IMG/VR virus record: IMGVR_UViG_3300018080_000233
Span: 1-52,051 of that record
From: a virus
Length of the DNA: 52,051 nucleotides
Strand: one strand, 5' to 3'
Below the pieces are notes generated by a model. That model searched no databases, had not been told where the DNA came from, and saw only the letters and a program-made list of their open reading frames with translations. This document shows positions 33,004 to 40,802 of this stretch, piece after piece. Positions within the stretch are counted from its first letter, which is position 1. Each line of letters starts with the position of its first letter. A program made the position numbers and the translations under genes.

Positions 33004-34050
33004 ATGAAAAAGAATACCGATCTCGATCTGGCTTCCGACTCAATAGAAATTAAGGACCGACGCAGGCGCGGATTTTATCAAGTCGATAATGCAGTCACGG
33101 ACGCCGTGACAAACGGAAAGCTCTCACTCGAAGCTCACTTCATATATTCCTTTCTCGTAAGACACGCGAATCGTGAAACAATGCAGGCGTACGCCGGAAT
33201 AAATTATCTTAACAGGCGAATCAAAATGTCAAAGTCAACAATAATTCTGGCATTCAGAGAGCTCTGTGACAAGTATCTGATCGAGCACATTCGCACAAAA
33301 CCGAATGGTCAGAAAGTATATGCCATACTTGATATTGATGAATTTCTGGACTTCCTGGGTGGTTCTCCAGAGAACCGGGGTGGTTTCCAGGAGAACCGGG
33401 GTGGTTCTCCAGAGAACCGCTCTATATGTGGTTCTCCAGAGAACCACAAATCAAGAGGATCAAGAGGGGAGGGATCAAGACGTACGAACAAGGCCCGCCA
33501 GGGTAAGGAAAATCCTTCTATCCCTGGTCCAACGGGAGAGCGTATTTCCGAGCTCCGGGAAATGTATGCCTCTGGAAATCGTAAGCCGTCGCAGGCCGTG
33601 TGCTCCGAAGTTGCGGAAATACGTGACCGTGCGATTCGCAATAAGATTGATGCGGCGATAGATGAGGCTAACGCAATCAACGAGGCGTTTTTTCAGTCAC
33701 AGCCGGAGTACGAATGGTTTGTAAAAATAGGAGATCGCCTCCGGGTGTCTGGACTTCCTATTCGTAAGACAATAGTGAAATATGACGGGCCTGCGAAGGC
33801 GGCAGTATCGTCTGTACTGGAGGCAAGGATTGAAGACCCGCTCAAGTATGTTGATTGGTTTGTTGAGAAGAAAGTTGGTAAGGCCGGATTCACCTGGAGA
33901 TTTTTCGGAGCGGAGACGTTCCTCTGTGAATATATGGCTTCTCATCAGAATGGCAAAAAGGAAAAAGAATCGGAAAAGGAAGCCAGGGCAATGAGCATGA
34001 GAGAGCGGGCTCGACAGGACAGAGAGAAGAGACAGAAAAAACGTGCTTGA
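33004..34050 (+). CDS. replication initiator-like winged-helix protein
   Basis: A 348-residue protein. ATG 33004 follows TTGGAGGATACT. Residues about 23-115 form a winged-helix domain (FYQVDNAVTDAVTNGKLSLEA, interrupted, then SKSTIILAFRELCDKYLIEHI and a wing) as in phage and plasmid initiators and lambda O-type proteins. Residues about 119-150 are encoded by the iteron-like repeats (GGSPENR units). The rest has an acidic/basic helical tail, possibly for helicase or loader contact. It is the first gene of the replication half, in front of DnaC-like and DnaB genes. The role is inferred from architecture. Confidence 0.65.
   Translation: MKKNTDLDLASDSIEIKDRRRRGFYQVDNAVTDAVTNGKLSLEAHFIYSFLVRHANRETMQAYAGINYLNRRIKMSKSTIILAFRELCDKYLIEHIRTKPNGQKVYAILDIDEFLDFLGGSPENRGGFQENRGGSPENRSICGSPENHKSRGSRGEGSRRTNKARQGKENPSIPGPTGERISELREMYASGNRKPSQAVCSEVAEIRDRAIRNKIDAAIDEANAINEAFFQSQPEYEWFVKIGDRLRVSGLPIRKTIVKYDGPAKAAVSSVLEARIEDPLKYVDWFVEKKVGKAGFTWRFFGAETFLCEYMASHQNGKKEKESEKEARAMSMRERARQDREKRQKKRA
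33361..33480 (+). repeat. iteron-like repeats inside the initiator gene: candidate replication origin
   Basis: Four copies of the 16-base near-palindrome GGTTCTCCAGAGAACC start at 33361, 33382 (variant GGTTTCCAGGAGAACC), 33403 and 33430, spaced 21, 21 and 27 bases. Each has arms GGTTCTC/GAGAACC. A purine-rich tract with three ATCAAGA copies (33450, 33459, 33474) follows. Phage lambda places its O-binding iterons inside gene O, and this resembles that plan. The repeats are in frame (21 bp is 7 codons), so a purely protein-level explanation remains possible. Confidence 0.6.
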
Positions 34051-34075
34051 CCTTTTTTGGTATTTGTGATATTAT
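34047..34075 (+). promoter_or_regulatory. strong sigma70-type promoter
   Basis: -35 TTGACC (34047-34052), 17-base spacer, -10 TATTAT (34070-34075), preceded by TGA for an extended -10. It starts inside the last codons of the initiator gene. The -10 is embedded in GTGATATTATGTCAT, and 14 bases (TGATATTATGTCAT) are identical to the region of the promoter at 42548. It should drive the structured leader and the operon from 34210. Confidence 0.85.
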
Positions 34076-34080
34076 GTCAT

Positions 34081-34190
34081 TTATTGAGTGCTTCCTTACC
34101 TGTACGGGTTGAGATTGACTTCTGAAAAGACGTCGTCAGAGGGAAGGATGGACGCCGCTTGACCCGTGCCGGGATGAGAGCACTCAATAA
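34081..34190 (+). ncRNA. structured 5' leader RNA, possible riboregulator
   Basis: The transcript from the promoter at 34047 begins near 34081 and folds on a perfect 12-bp closing helix (34081-34092 with 34179-34190). Inside, ACGGGT (34104-34109) can pair with ACCCGT (34162-34167), and CTTCTGA (34119-34125) with TCAGAGG (34136-34142). TCCTT (34093) can pair with AAGGA (34144). These cannot all form at once, so alternatives exist. The closing helix is followed by seven A, not U, so it is not a terminator. The ribosome site of the leader peptide starts a few bases later. I do not recognise a known riboswitch class. Confidence 0.6.
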
Positions 34191-34209
34191 AAAAATTGGA
34201 GGTGCTAAC

Positions 34210-34254
34210 ATGAATGAAAAAATTGGAATTAGTCCGGCGGCTCTGAAAATATGA
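34210..34254 (+). CDS. 14-residue leader peptide coupled to the methyltransferase-like gene
   Basis: ATG 34210 follows a strong TTGGAGGTGCTAAC ribosome site and encodes MNEKIGISPAALKI, ending TGA 34252-34254. The stop overlaps the next start (ATGA). The larger gene has no good ribosome site of its own, so its translation probably depends on ribosomes finishing this peptide. The pairing of structured leader, leader peptide and coupled gene suggests regulated translation. Confidence 0.6.
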   Translation: MNEKIGISPAALKI

Positions 34255-34895
34255 GCTATCGTCCGATTACAGATTGCATGATCCTCGGTCGACCGAAGCA
34301 AAAGTATCACGGTCATTTTCCGAGTGGCTTTCTTGAGAGAGCCCGTTTTCTGCTCGGATGTACATGCCCCGACGAAGGGCTCTGGCATATATGCTCCGGG
34401 AAGGTGAAGGATTATAATAAAGGTGACGGCTTTATAAAACTCAAGGGATTCAACAAAAAGCACGACGTGTGTGTCGATATTGATTGCGATCTCAAGCCGG
34501 ACATTGTTTTTGACGTGCGTGATCTGCACAAAGTTAAAAAGACAAAAAGCGATCTCATTTTTCCAGGCCGGGAAATAAAATGGGAGCACAACGGCAATAA
34601 GCAACGGAGTTATATTGCCCTCCCGGAGACCTGGGACCGACCGAAGGCGATGCTCATTGACAGACCTTATGACGAAGCGAACGCAGAGAAGTATCGATGC
34701 GGGCCTGACATGCTTCCGAACATTCACAAGCTCACGAAGGATTGTCTTGAGCTGGTCAGACCTGGAGGACTTGTCGGTACTCTGGATTTCACCTGGCCGA
34801 GACCTGGCTCCGGGTACAAAGAACTGTATGTCGGAAGCGTCGGGACGGGCCGTGCGAATACCGCAAGATGGTTTATTGTATGGAGTAAGATATGA
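34251..34895 (+). CDS. class I methyltransferase-like protein
   Basis: A 214-residue protein. Towards the C-terminus, AMLIDRPYDEANAEKYRCG has the motif IV-like D-R-P-Y of DNA amino-methyltransferases (usually DPPY), followed by a helix and the LVRPGGLVGTL strand that such enzymes have after motif IV. The N-terminal half (FLERARFLLG, then WHICSG) is a loose match to the SAM-binding part, without an obvious GxGxG, but SG in HICSG may serve. It could modify DNA or be a degenerate relative. It is expressed by coupling to the leader peptide. Confidence 0.5.
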   Translation: MSYRPITDCMILGRPKQKYHGHFPSGFLERARFLLGCTCPDEGLWHICSGKVKDYNKGDGFIKLKGFNKKHDVCVDIDCDLKPDIVFDVRDLHKVKKTKSDLIFPGREIKWEHNGNKQRSYIALPETWDRPKAMLIDRPYDEANAEKYRCGPDMLPNIHKLTKDCLELVRPGGLVGTLDFTWPRPGSGYKELYVGSVGTGRANTARWFIVWSKI

Positions 34896-36073
34896 GCCGG
34901 ATAAAGACGCGAAGATCAAGGCGGGGTCATAACAGTCGATTACACCGAGTTATTGACGGGCGTGAGTTACTTCTTGAGTTTTTTGATCAAGATTTTGTAT
35001 ATGAGCCTAATCCTGATCCGAGAAAGACTGCGGAGGAATTCAAAAATACAATTTTGGATGCTAAATCATTTTTATTGGGCTCTGCTCCGAAGCCTGGCGA
35101 GAAAGTATTTGTTGGTGATCTTGATTTAATTATGGACAAGAGCAAACTATTTATGCCTTATCCGTCATGTCTTTTGCGCTATGAGCAGGAGTCAGGAAGT
35201 CTTGACGAACGGAGTGATGAGACACAAATTCTTGTGCGATATGCATGGTATACTGTTATTGGAAACTCACATTTATTTGCGGCGATAGTTAATTTTCCAA
35301 AAGACCGTGAATATATTCTTGGCTCGGAGGGTGTGCGCTGTACTCTTGGTTTTTGCTTTCCAGAATTATCTGATTTGTATGAAGCGTATTCGTCAGAGAA
35401 AGAATTTTTATTTGATATGAATGCGATACGACTGTTTTTTAAGGACGATGAGGGGTGGGAAGAGGTGTCCGAACGGATAGCAAAGAGAGGCCACAGGTCA
35501 TTTATTTTGGAAGTCCTAACTGATCTTGCCGATTTTTTAATAACTGTAAATAGTAGCGGCAATTTTATTGCTAAAACTTATTTGGCAAGCGAAAATAAGA
35601 AACCGATAAAATTCCTTGAGCCGAGAATTCAATATGTGATAATTGATAAAAATAAGAAAAAACTTGCATTGCGTGACAGATTAGATGATACGAAAAAAAA
35701 GAAGGGAGGCTCTTATTCTATCAAAAGTCGTGTTGCTCATAATCGTCGGGGACATCAGCGTGTTTTGCGGAGTGACTACTATAAAAACAAACAGGGTCAA
35801 ACTGTCTGGGTGAAAGAGGCATGGATCGGACCTTCAAAGTGGAAGCACGGAAATTCCATTTATGAAATTGTCGATTTGAAAAAGGAATTAGAGATGGAAA
35901 ATAAAATTGAAGTTGTTAAAGAAGTCAAAGAGCCTGAATTCAAAGCGGGCAGTTATCGCATTGCCGATTCATTGCCTCCGATAAACGGACTCGGACGATT
36001 CGTGCCTGTAATAGATCACAATGCTCCGTCATTATGGGAGCGATTAAAAAACTGGATTCGGAGGACTGAATGA
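34892..36073 (+). CDS. uncharacterised protein with C-terminal RNA/DNA-binding-like motif
   Basis: A 393-residue protein, start overlapping the previous stop by four bases. The N-terminus is Arg-rich. The centre is mixed alpha/beta. Residues about 280-330 (YSIKSRVAHNRRGHQRVLRSD, in part, then QTVWVKEAWIGPSKW) match a pattern I have seen in phage and mobile-element proteins: RGH, then spaced aromatic residues, then W-V-K..W.GP. A nucleic-acid-contacting function is possible. Codon use includes more AT-rich codons (TTTTTA, AAAAAT) than its neighbours, which may mean later acquisition. Confidence 0.55.
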   Translation: MSRIKTRRSRRGHNSRLHRVIDGRELLLEFFDQDFVYEPNPDPRKTAEEFKNTILDAKSFLLGSAPKPGEKVFVGDLDLIMDKSKLFMPYPSCLLRYEQESGSLDERSDETQILVRYAWYTVIGNSHLFAAIVNFPKDREYILGSEGVRCTLGFCFPELSDLYEAYSSEKEFLFDMNAIRLFFKDDEGWEEVSERIAKRGHRSFILEVLTDLADFLITVNSSGNFIAKTYLASENKKPIKFLEPRIQYVIIDKNKKKLALRDRLDDTKKKKGGSYSIKSRVAHNRRGHQRVLRSDYYKNKQGQTVWVKEAWIGPSKWKHGNSIYEIVDLKKELEMENKIEVVKEVKEPEFKAGSYRIADSLPPINGLGRFVPVIDHNAPSLWERLKNWIRRTE

Positions 36074-36330
36074 ACTTACGCGGATATAAAGTTGATAATG
36101 AAGGATTTGATTCGATGTGTGAAACCTGTTTGAATTTCACCTGGGTAGTTATTGATTGGGCGAAAAAGAATCCTGACAGGAGTCATACGTTTCCGACACA
36201 GAACATGCGGTGTGAGAAAATACCCGGTGCTTTTAATGGATTGAAAGCGGGACAATTCAATAAGAATGAAATACCCTATGTTATACGGTGCAACCAGTAC
36301 AAGCAATCGAGAAAGAAGGTGGTACAATGA
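36070..36330 (+). CDS. small cysteine-containing protein
   Basis: An 86-residue protein (ATGA overlap). Cysteines at MCETCLNF and later RCEKI, IRCNQY could form a zinc site. The product is otherwise basic and aromatic. It forms an overlapping set with the next two genes before the SNF2 helicase. Function unknown. Confidence 0.6.
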   Translation: MNLRGYKVDNEGFDSMCETCLNFTWVVIDWAKKNPDRSHTFPTQNMRCEKIPGAFNGLKAGQFNKNEIPYVIRCNQYKQSRKKVVQ

Positions 36331-36587
36331 AACGAGTATTTTTACCGATGCGATTGACGGGCCGAATGAGGCGAATGGCTTACAGGTCTATTGAGATGCA
36401 ACGCAGGACGACTCAATATGGATTGATTGGAGCAAAGATGGCTTTACGGGGGGAGACGACTCTTGAGGAGATGATAAACAATATATCGGTATTACAGACC
36501 CAGAGCGTATTGATAATGACTCGAATTGATAGAACGGCAAAAATGATTGCGGCGATGGAAGAGAGGCTGACAAATGACAAGGGGTAA
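36327..36587 (+). CDS. small helical protein
   Basis: An 86-residue protein; ATG 36327 overlaps the previous stop and follows AAGGTGG. It consists of an Arg/Met-rich N-terminus (KRVFLPMRLTGRMRRMAYRSI) and two long helices with coiled-coil spacing. No motif recognised. Confidence 0.6.
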   Translation: MKRVFLPMRLTGRMRRMAYRSIEMQRRTTQYGLIGAKMALRGETTLEEMINNISVLQTQSVLIMTRIDRTAKMIAAMEERLTNDKG

Positions 36588-36900
36588 GAGAGGTAGTCGT
36601 GTAAGCGATTCGGAACGGCAGAAACGGCGTGAAGTATTATTGCGGTTCATGGTCGATTTTTTTGTAGAGCGAGGCTCTTATCCCTCAATTTTTCAATTGG
36701 TTGATGGGACAAACCTGGCAGACACAACATTGTACCGGATGCTTAAAGAGATGGTCAAGGAGAATACCAGTATTGGTATTGTACGCGATGAGCACAATGG
36801 TAAATATAAAACCGGGACGTATAAATTAATTGGAAGATGGGAAGTGCTTGCATTGCAGGCGAGATTGAACATATTACAGTTTGAAGGGACTGACGAATGA
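36574..36900 (+). CDS. small winged-helix-like regulator
   Basis: A 108-residue protein overlapping the previous gene by 14 bases. Residues about 20-62 (LLRFMVDFFVERGSYPSIFQ, then TNLADTTLYRMLKEMV) have the helix pattern of LexA-like or MarR-like winged helices, with a likely wing at SIGIVRDEHNGKYKTG. The N-terminus is basic. It could be the protein that binds the shared TGACATAAT sites, but nothing links them directly. Confidence 0.5.
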   Translation: MTRGKRGSRVSDSERQKRREVLLRFMVDFFVERGSYPSIFQLVDGTNLADTTLYRMLKEMVKENTSIGIVRDEHNGKYKTGTYKLIGRWEVLALQARLNILQFEGTDE

Positions 36901-38531
36901 CAGCAAAGCAAATTCAAAGAGTGATTGATTATCAAAACTGGAAAGAAGACGGGATCAGGAATGGCAAGCACGTCTCGAAGGCAACGCCAAACGCAATGTT
37001 CTGGGACGCCTGGAAGCTGGACAAAGAAGGGATCAAGGCCGCAGGCATCTCCTGTAAGAAGACGAGCTCCGGCTGGTTTATCTATTACTGGCAGAATATA
37101 CATCAGGTGAACAGTGAGAAAATCACACCCGTACCGCAAAGCCTCAAAAAATTGAACAATAATAGCGGACTCCTGAAATACCAGGAAACGCACGTTGCGG
37201 CCCTGATTCATGCCCTGGAGATGAACGGTGCGGCTCTGGACGGGAGCGATACCGGAACGGGAAAAACTCCCTCCGCTCTGGGAGTGGTCAGGGAGCTGAA
37301 CTCTAAATTTTTCATACTGTGCCCGAAAACTATTATTCCTGTATGGTACGAATGGTGTGTGCATATCGGTGTTGATCCGGTCGAAGTGATTAATTATGAA
37401 GCTCTCAAGAACGACAAGCATGAGCTCATGCGAATTGAGAAATACAAAGACAAGCGGGGTAAGGCACAACATAAGATTGAATGGCTTATCCCTCACGGCT
37501 CGATTATGATTTTTGACGAAGGGCATTATTGTAAAGGCCGGGACACTATAAACAGCAAAATGATGATTGCGGCGAAGGATCAGGGATACAAGATAATGAT
37601 TCTGACAGCGACACTCGCAGACAATCCGCTTCAAATGCAGGCAAGCGGATATGCTCTGGGGCTATTTCCGCAGATTAATGATTTCTGGAGATGGATTGAA
37701 GCGTACGGTTGTCACAGGAATGGCTGGACAAAGAATGGACGTGCGGAGACGAAGGCTGAAATGATGCGTTCCGGGTTTTCATTCACATCAAATAAGCGGG
37801 AACAGCAAGAGGCTCTTGAGAGATTGCACAATGCGATATATGGAGCGGGCCGGGGCTCTCGAATGAGAATCAAAGACCTGGGGAGTGCATTTCCAAAAAA
37901 CCAGGTTGTTGCGGCGGCTTATTATTCTGACAATGCAAAGAAAATACAGAAAGTGTATACCAGTCTGGAGCGTGAGATACGAAGGCTCAAGGCCCTGAAA
38001 GAAAAGTCGACGAACATTCTGACTGTGCTCCTCCGGGCGCGTCAGGAGATTGAATTGCTCAAAGCTCCGACATTTGTTGAGCTTGCCCGGAATGCGGTAG
38101 CGGAAGGAAATTCGGTTGCGATATTTGTCAACTTTCAAAAGACGCTTGACTTTATTGCCGACGAGTTGCAAACTGACTGTATAATCTGCGGCGGTCAGAA
38201 ATTAAAAGACCGGAACAGATTTATAAAAGCGTTTCAGGACGACCTTTCTCCGTATATTGTGTCGAACATGAGAGCCGGAGGGGTCGGAACGAGTTTACAC
38301 GATTTGCACGGTAATAGACCCAGAGTCTCACTTATCTCGCCGTCGTTTTCGGCACAGGATACAAAGCAGGCTCTCGGTCGAATTTACAGAGCCGGAGCAA
38401 AGTCTCCGGCAATACAGCGAATCATTTTTATTGCCAATACGGTTGAGCATGGTGTCTGTGAGACCGTGAAGAAAAAGATTGGCAGAATTGACACATTGAA
38501 TGACGGAGATTTTGAGCCGACATGGAGTTAG
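36897..38531 (+). CDS. SNF2-type superfamily 2 helicase
   Basis: A 544-residue protein. Motifs in order: Walker A DTGTGKT (118-124), a motif II DEGH (207-210), LTATLADNP (236 onward) as motif III, and the C-terminal lobe with IFVNFQKTLDFI, then GGVGTSLHDL and QALGRIYRAG as motif VI. This is the two-lobe layout of phage SNF2/UvsW-like helicases that remodel branched DNA, reverse forks or aid origin opening. The N-terminal 90 residues are an extra domain. It is coupled by ATGA to the regulator upstream and overlaps the loader downstream. Confidence 0.88.
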   Translation: MTAKQIQRVIDYQNWKEDGIRNGKHVSKATPNAMFWDAWKLDKEGIKAAGISCKKTSSGWFIYYWQNIHQVNSEKITPVPQSLKKLNNNSGLLKYQETHVAALIHALEMNGAALDGSDTGTGKTPSALGVVRELNSKFFILCPKTIIPVWYEWCVHIGVDPVEVINYEALKNDKHELMRIEKYKDKRGKAQHKIEWLIPHGSIMIFDEGHYCKGRDTINSKMMIAAKDQGYKIMILTATLADNPLQMQASGYALGLFPQINDFWRWIEAYGCHRNGWTKNGRAETKAEMMRSGFSFTSNKREQQEALERLHNAIYGAGRGSRMRIKDLGSAFPKNQVVAAAYYSDNAKKIQKVYTSLEREIRRLKALKEKSTNILTVLLRARQEIELLKAPTFVELARNAVAEGNSVAIFVNFQKTLDFIADELQTDCIICGGQKLKDRNRFIKAFQDDLSPYIVSNMRAGGVGTSLHDLHGNRPRVSLISPSFSAQDTKQALGRIYRAGAKSPAIQRIIFIANTVEHGVCETVKKKIGRIDTLNDGDFEPTWS

Positions 38532-39253
38532 TGCAATTAAGTAAAGAATTCACAGAGGACGAGCTTGATGCTTGTCGTGATTATGCCGTGCTGATAAGCG
38601 AACATGAGAAATGCGACGGCTCTGGAATTATGTACATTGATGGTCAGGTGACTGATTGTGATTGCCGGGTTATGTATTATTATATCCGTGAAATGATGTA
38701 CGCGAGATTGCCGTCGAGTTACTGGAAAGCATTGATTGATAAGCCGAAAATGAAAGTTGAAAATCAGGAAGCTATCGATCAATTTTTCACAAAGCCAAAG
38801 GGCTCAATAGTTGTCGGAGGTTTTGAGACTATCGGCAAGACACAATTCCTTGTAATGACTGGTAAAAAGTTATTGCAAAAAAACATAAGAACAATTTTCA
38901 TGGATGCGTCCGATCTTGTCAGGCTCTTGACTGATAAGGATTTGGAAGTATTACAGGATCGCGTTTCCGGGTGTGACGTGATTTTAATTGACGACTTTCA
39001 CCGATTGAAACTCGAATGGAAGAGAGATATTGTATTGCAATTCGTACGAAAACGACTCGGAGCCGGTACAGGATTTGTATTTGCAATAGACTCTGATGAC
39101 GGAGAACTGTACAAACTGGTTGATAAATCTCCGGGAGGATTTTTTACTGTCAGTCTGTTCGAGCCGAGAGTTGTCGACAACTTTTTGAATAAAGACCTCA
39201 TCAAAGAAGCGAGAGAAATGGAGAGTATCGATGGAATTGGAGGACTACAATGA
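38522..39253 (+). CDS. DnaC-like helicase loader
   Basis: A 243-residue AAA+ ATPase. An N-terminal zinc-finger-like segment (KCDGSGIMYIDGQVTDCDC) is followed by Walker A GGFETIGKT, then a DASDLVRLL sensor-like strand, then Walker B VILIDDFHRL. The order and size match DnaC/IstB-type loaders. It precedes the DnaB-like helicase with a 23-base overlap, so it probably loads that helicase at the origin. Start ATG 38522 overlaps the end of the SNF2 gene. Confidence 0.82.
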   Translation: MELVQLSKEFTEDELDACRDYAVLISEHEKCDGSGIMYIDGQVTDCDCRVMYYYIREMMYARLPSSYWKALIDKPKMKVENQEAIDQFFTKPKGSIVVGGFETIGKTQFLVMTGKKLLQKNIRTIFMDASDLVRLLTDKDLEVLQDRVSGCDVILIDDFHRLKLEWKRDIVLQFVRKRLGAGTGFVFAIDSDDGELYKLVDKSPGGFFTVSLFEPRVVDNFLNKDLIKEAREMESIDGIGGLQ

Positions 39254-40607
39254 TTTTTCAAATGAAGTACTTGAGCGACAATTATTAAAATATATCACAG
39301 TCAAAGACTATTCGCTTGCTCCTGAATTGAATCCTGACATTTTCGCAGGTGAATCCGAGCGCAAGATATTTAATATCCTCACAAAGAAGCTCCAGAGTAA
39401 TTTTCCGGCAAAGACTGTGCCGGATATGGTATTGCAACATGTACGCGGATCGGACGCGGAATTTGACGCAATGGCCGAAGCGGTTGACCGGGTTCTCCGG
39501 GCTGACAATCTGAATAATTATGGAGCGGCCAGAGCGGTCGTCAAATCTCTTCAACATATCCAATCACAGAGAGTCCTGGCGCGGGCCTCTGATACAATCC
39601 GGGAGGCGGCTCTGGAGGGAGACGTTGAGACCGGGTACAAAGCCCTCCGGCTGGCCCTGTCTGCGAATCCTTCCCGTGTTGAGATGGGAGAATACATTGA
39701 GGATTATTCGATGCGGGCCTCAAAGATTGACGAGCGCATGAAGCGTAAAAAGACCGTGAAGGATATTGTTCCGACGGGAGTCATTCAATTTGATCGTGTT
39801 GCCGGAGGTCTGAAAAAGGGAGAGGTCGGTGTCATTGCCGGAGCGACGGGAGTCGGAAAGTCAATGACGAAGTTGAATTTTGCCGCCGCCGCCTGGCTAC
39901 AGGGATTTAATGTTGTATTCTATGGACTGGAAATGAGCTCGGAAGAGAATGAATTCCGGCTGGATACACTCCTGACAGAAATACCGACGCAGGCATTCAG
40001 GCTTGCGAATTTGACAAAGGAAGATCGGGCATACTGGAATAAATTAATGATAGAGCTCAAAAAAGAGCGGGCAAAAAACTATCTCATGTTTGTCGGAGCA
40101 AGGGGTCAGAGTATGCCTGACATTTTGAGCACGGTCGAAGGTATTGAACAGAGACGCGGAAGACTTGACCTGTTAATACTCGATCATATTCTGCTTGTCA
40201 AAAGGGAGTATCCGAGAGAGCTCAATTTGAAAATCTGGGAGAATTTTGACGAATTATCAGACTGGAGTAAGGATCATTTTATTGCGACGTGGACCTCCTC
40301 ACAGGTGACTGACGAAGCACAGAAGCAGTCACGTAAGGGTGGAATGAGGGCGAATGCTGTCAAATACGGGCGGGCGGTGAGTGAGATCGCACAGGTTGTC
40401 GTTTCAATCTGGCAGAATGATCAGGACGAAGCGATTGACGATATGAACATGCAGATTGTGAAGGGCCGGAACATAAAGCGTCCGCCGCCGTTCAAACTGC
40501 GAATGAACATGGAGAAGATGGTACTCGACCGGGTGTCGTTCTGTATGCTCGGTCTGGACAAGTACCGGAAGCTCCGGGGCAAAAAGAAGTCAGGGAGTTT
40601 AGTGTGA
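39231..40607 (+). CDS. dnaB: DnaB-like replicative helicase
   Basis: A 458-residue protein with DnaB layout. N-terminal helical domain up to about residue 150, a linker, then a RecA-fold domain with GVIQFDRVAGGLKKGEVGVI, Walker A GATGVGKS (204-211), YGLEMSSEE, and a Walker B near residue 327 (LDLLILDHILLV). A later QVVVSIWQND strand matches motif H4. As a hexamer it unwinds the fork in the 5' to 3' direction and recruits the primase. It is overlapped by the loader upstream and joined to a small gene downstream by GTGA. Confidence 0.9.
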   Translation: MELEDYNDFSNEVLERQLLKYITVKDYSLAPELNPDIFAGESERKIFNILTKKLQSNFPAKTVPDMVLQHVRGSDAEFDAMAEAVDRVLRADNLNNYGAARAVVKSLQHIQSQRVLARASDTIREAALEGDVETGYKALRLALSANPSRVEMGEYIEDYSMRASKIDERMKRKKTVKDIVPTGVIQFDRVAGGLKKGEVGVIAGATGVGKSMTKLNFAAAAWLQGFNVVFYGLEMSSEENEFRLDTLLTEIPTQAFRLANLTKEDRAYWNKLMIELKKERAKNYLMFVGARGQSMPDILSTVEGIEQRRGRLDLLILDHILLVKREYPRELNLKIWENFDELSDWSKDHFIATWTSSQVTDEAQKQSRKGGMRANAVKYGRAVSEIAQVVVSIWQNDQDEAIDDMNMQIVKGRNIKRPPPFKLRMNMEKMVLDRVSFCMLGLDKYRKLRGKKKSGSLV

Positions 40608-40798
40608 AGATATTAGTAAGATACGACGAAGAAAAGCCGACGGGTCTTTTATTAGGTTTTGAAAATCCTGACGATTTGCATTTTGTGAGAATGGTTTTTC
40701 AATCTGTTTTACATGGCAGAAAACCGATTGTGACGAAGGAAGAGAATAAGGATACTCTAAAAATGATAGTAAGCAAACTCGGATACACAGGTAATTAA
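40604..40798 (+). CDS. small protein between helicase and primase
   Basis: A 64-residue protein with a GTG start overlapping the helicase stop (GTGA). It has a strand-helix-strand pattern (MKILVRYDEEKPTGLLLGF, then FVRMVFQSVLHGRK). It may be a helicase or primase accessory factor, by position only. No family recognised. Confidence 0.6.
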   Translation: MKILVRYDEEKPTGLLLGFENPDDLHFVRMVFQSVLHGRKPIVTKEENKDTLKMIVSKLGYTGN

Positions 40799-40802
40799 GC
40801 GA

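Noticed and set aside
34077-34919. 280-codon minus-strand frame opposite the methyltransferase-like gene
   Set aside because: It is opposite a coherent + strand gene with promoter and leader, has no ribosome site, and no recognisable motif.
36693-37634. 313-codon minus-strand frame opposite the start of the SNF2 helicase
   Set aside because: It spans several clear + strand genes with motifs and its product is not protein-like in pattern.
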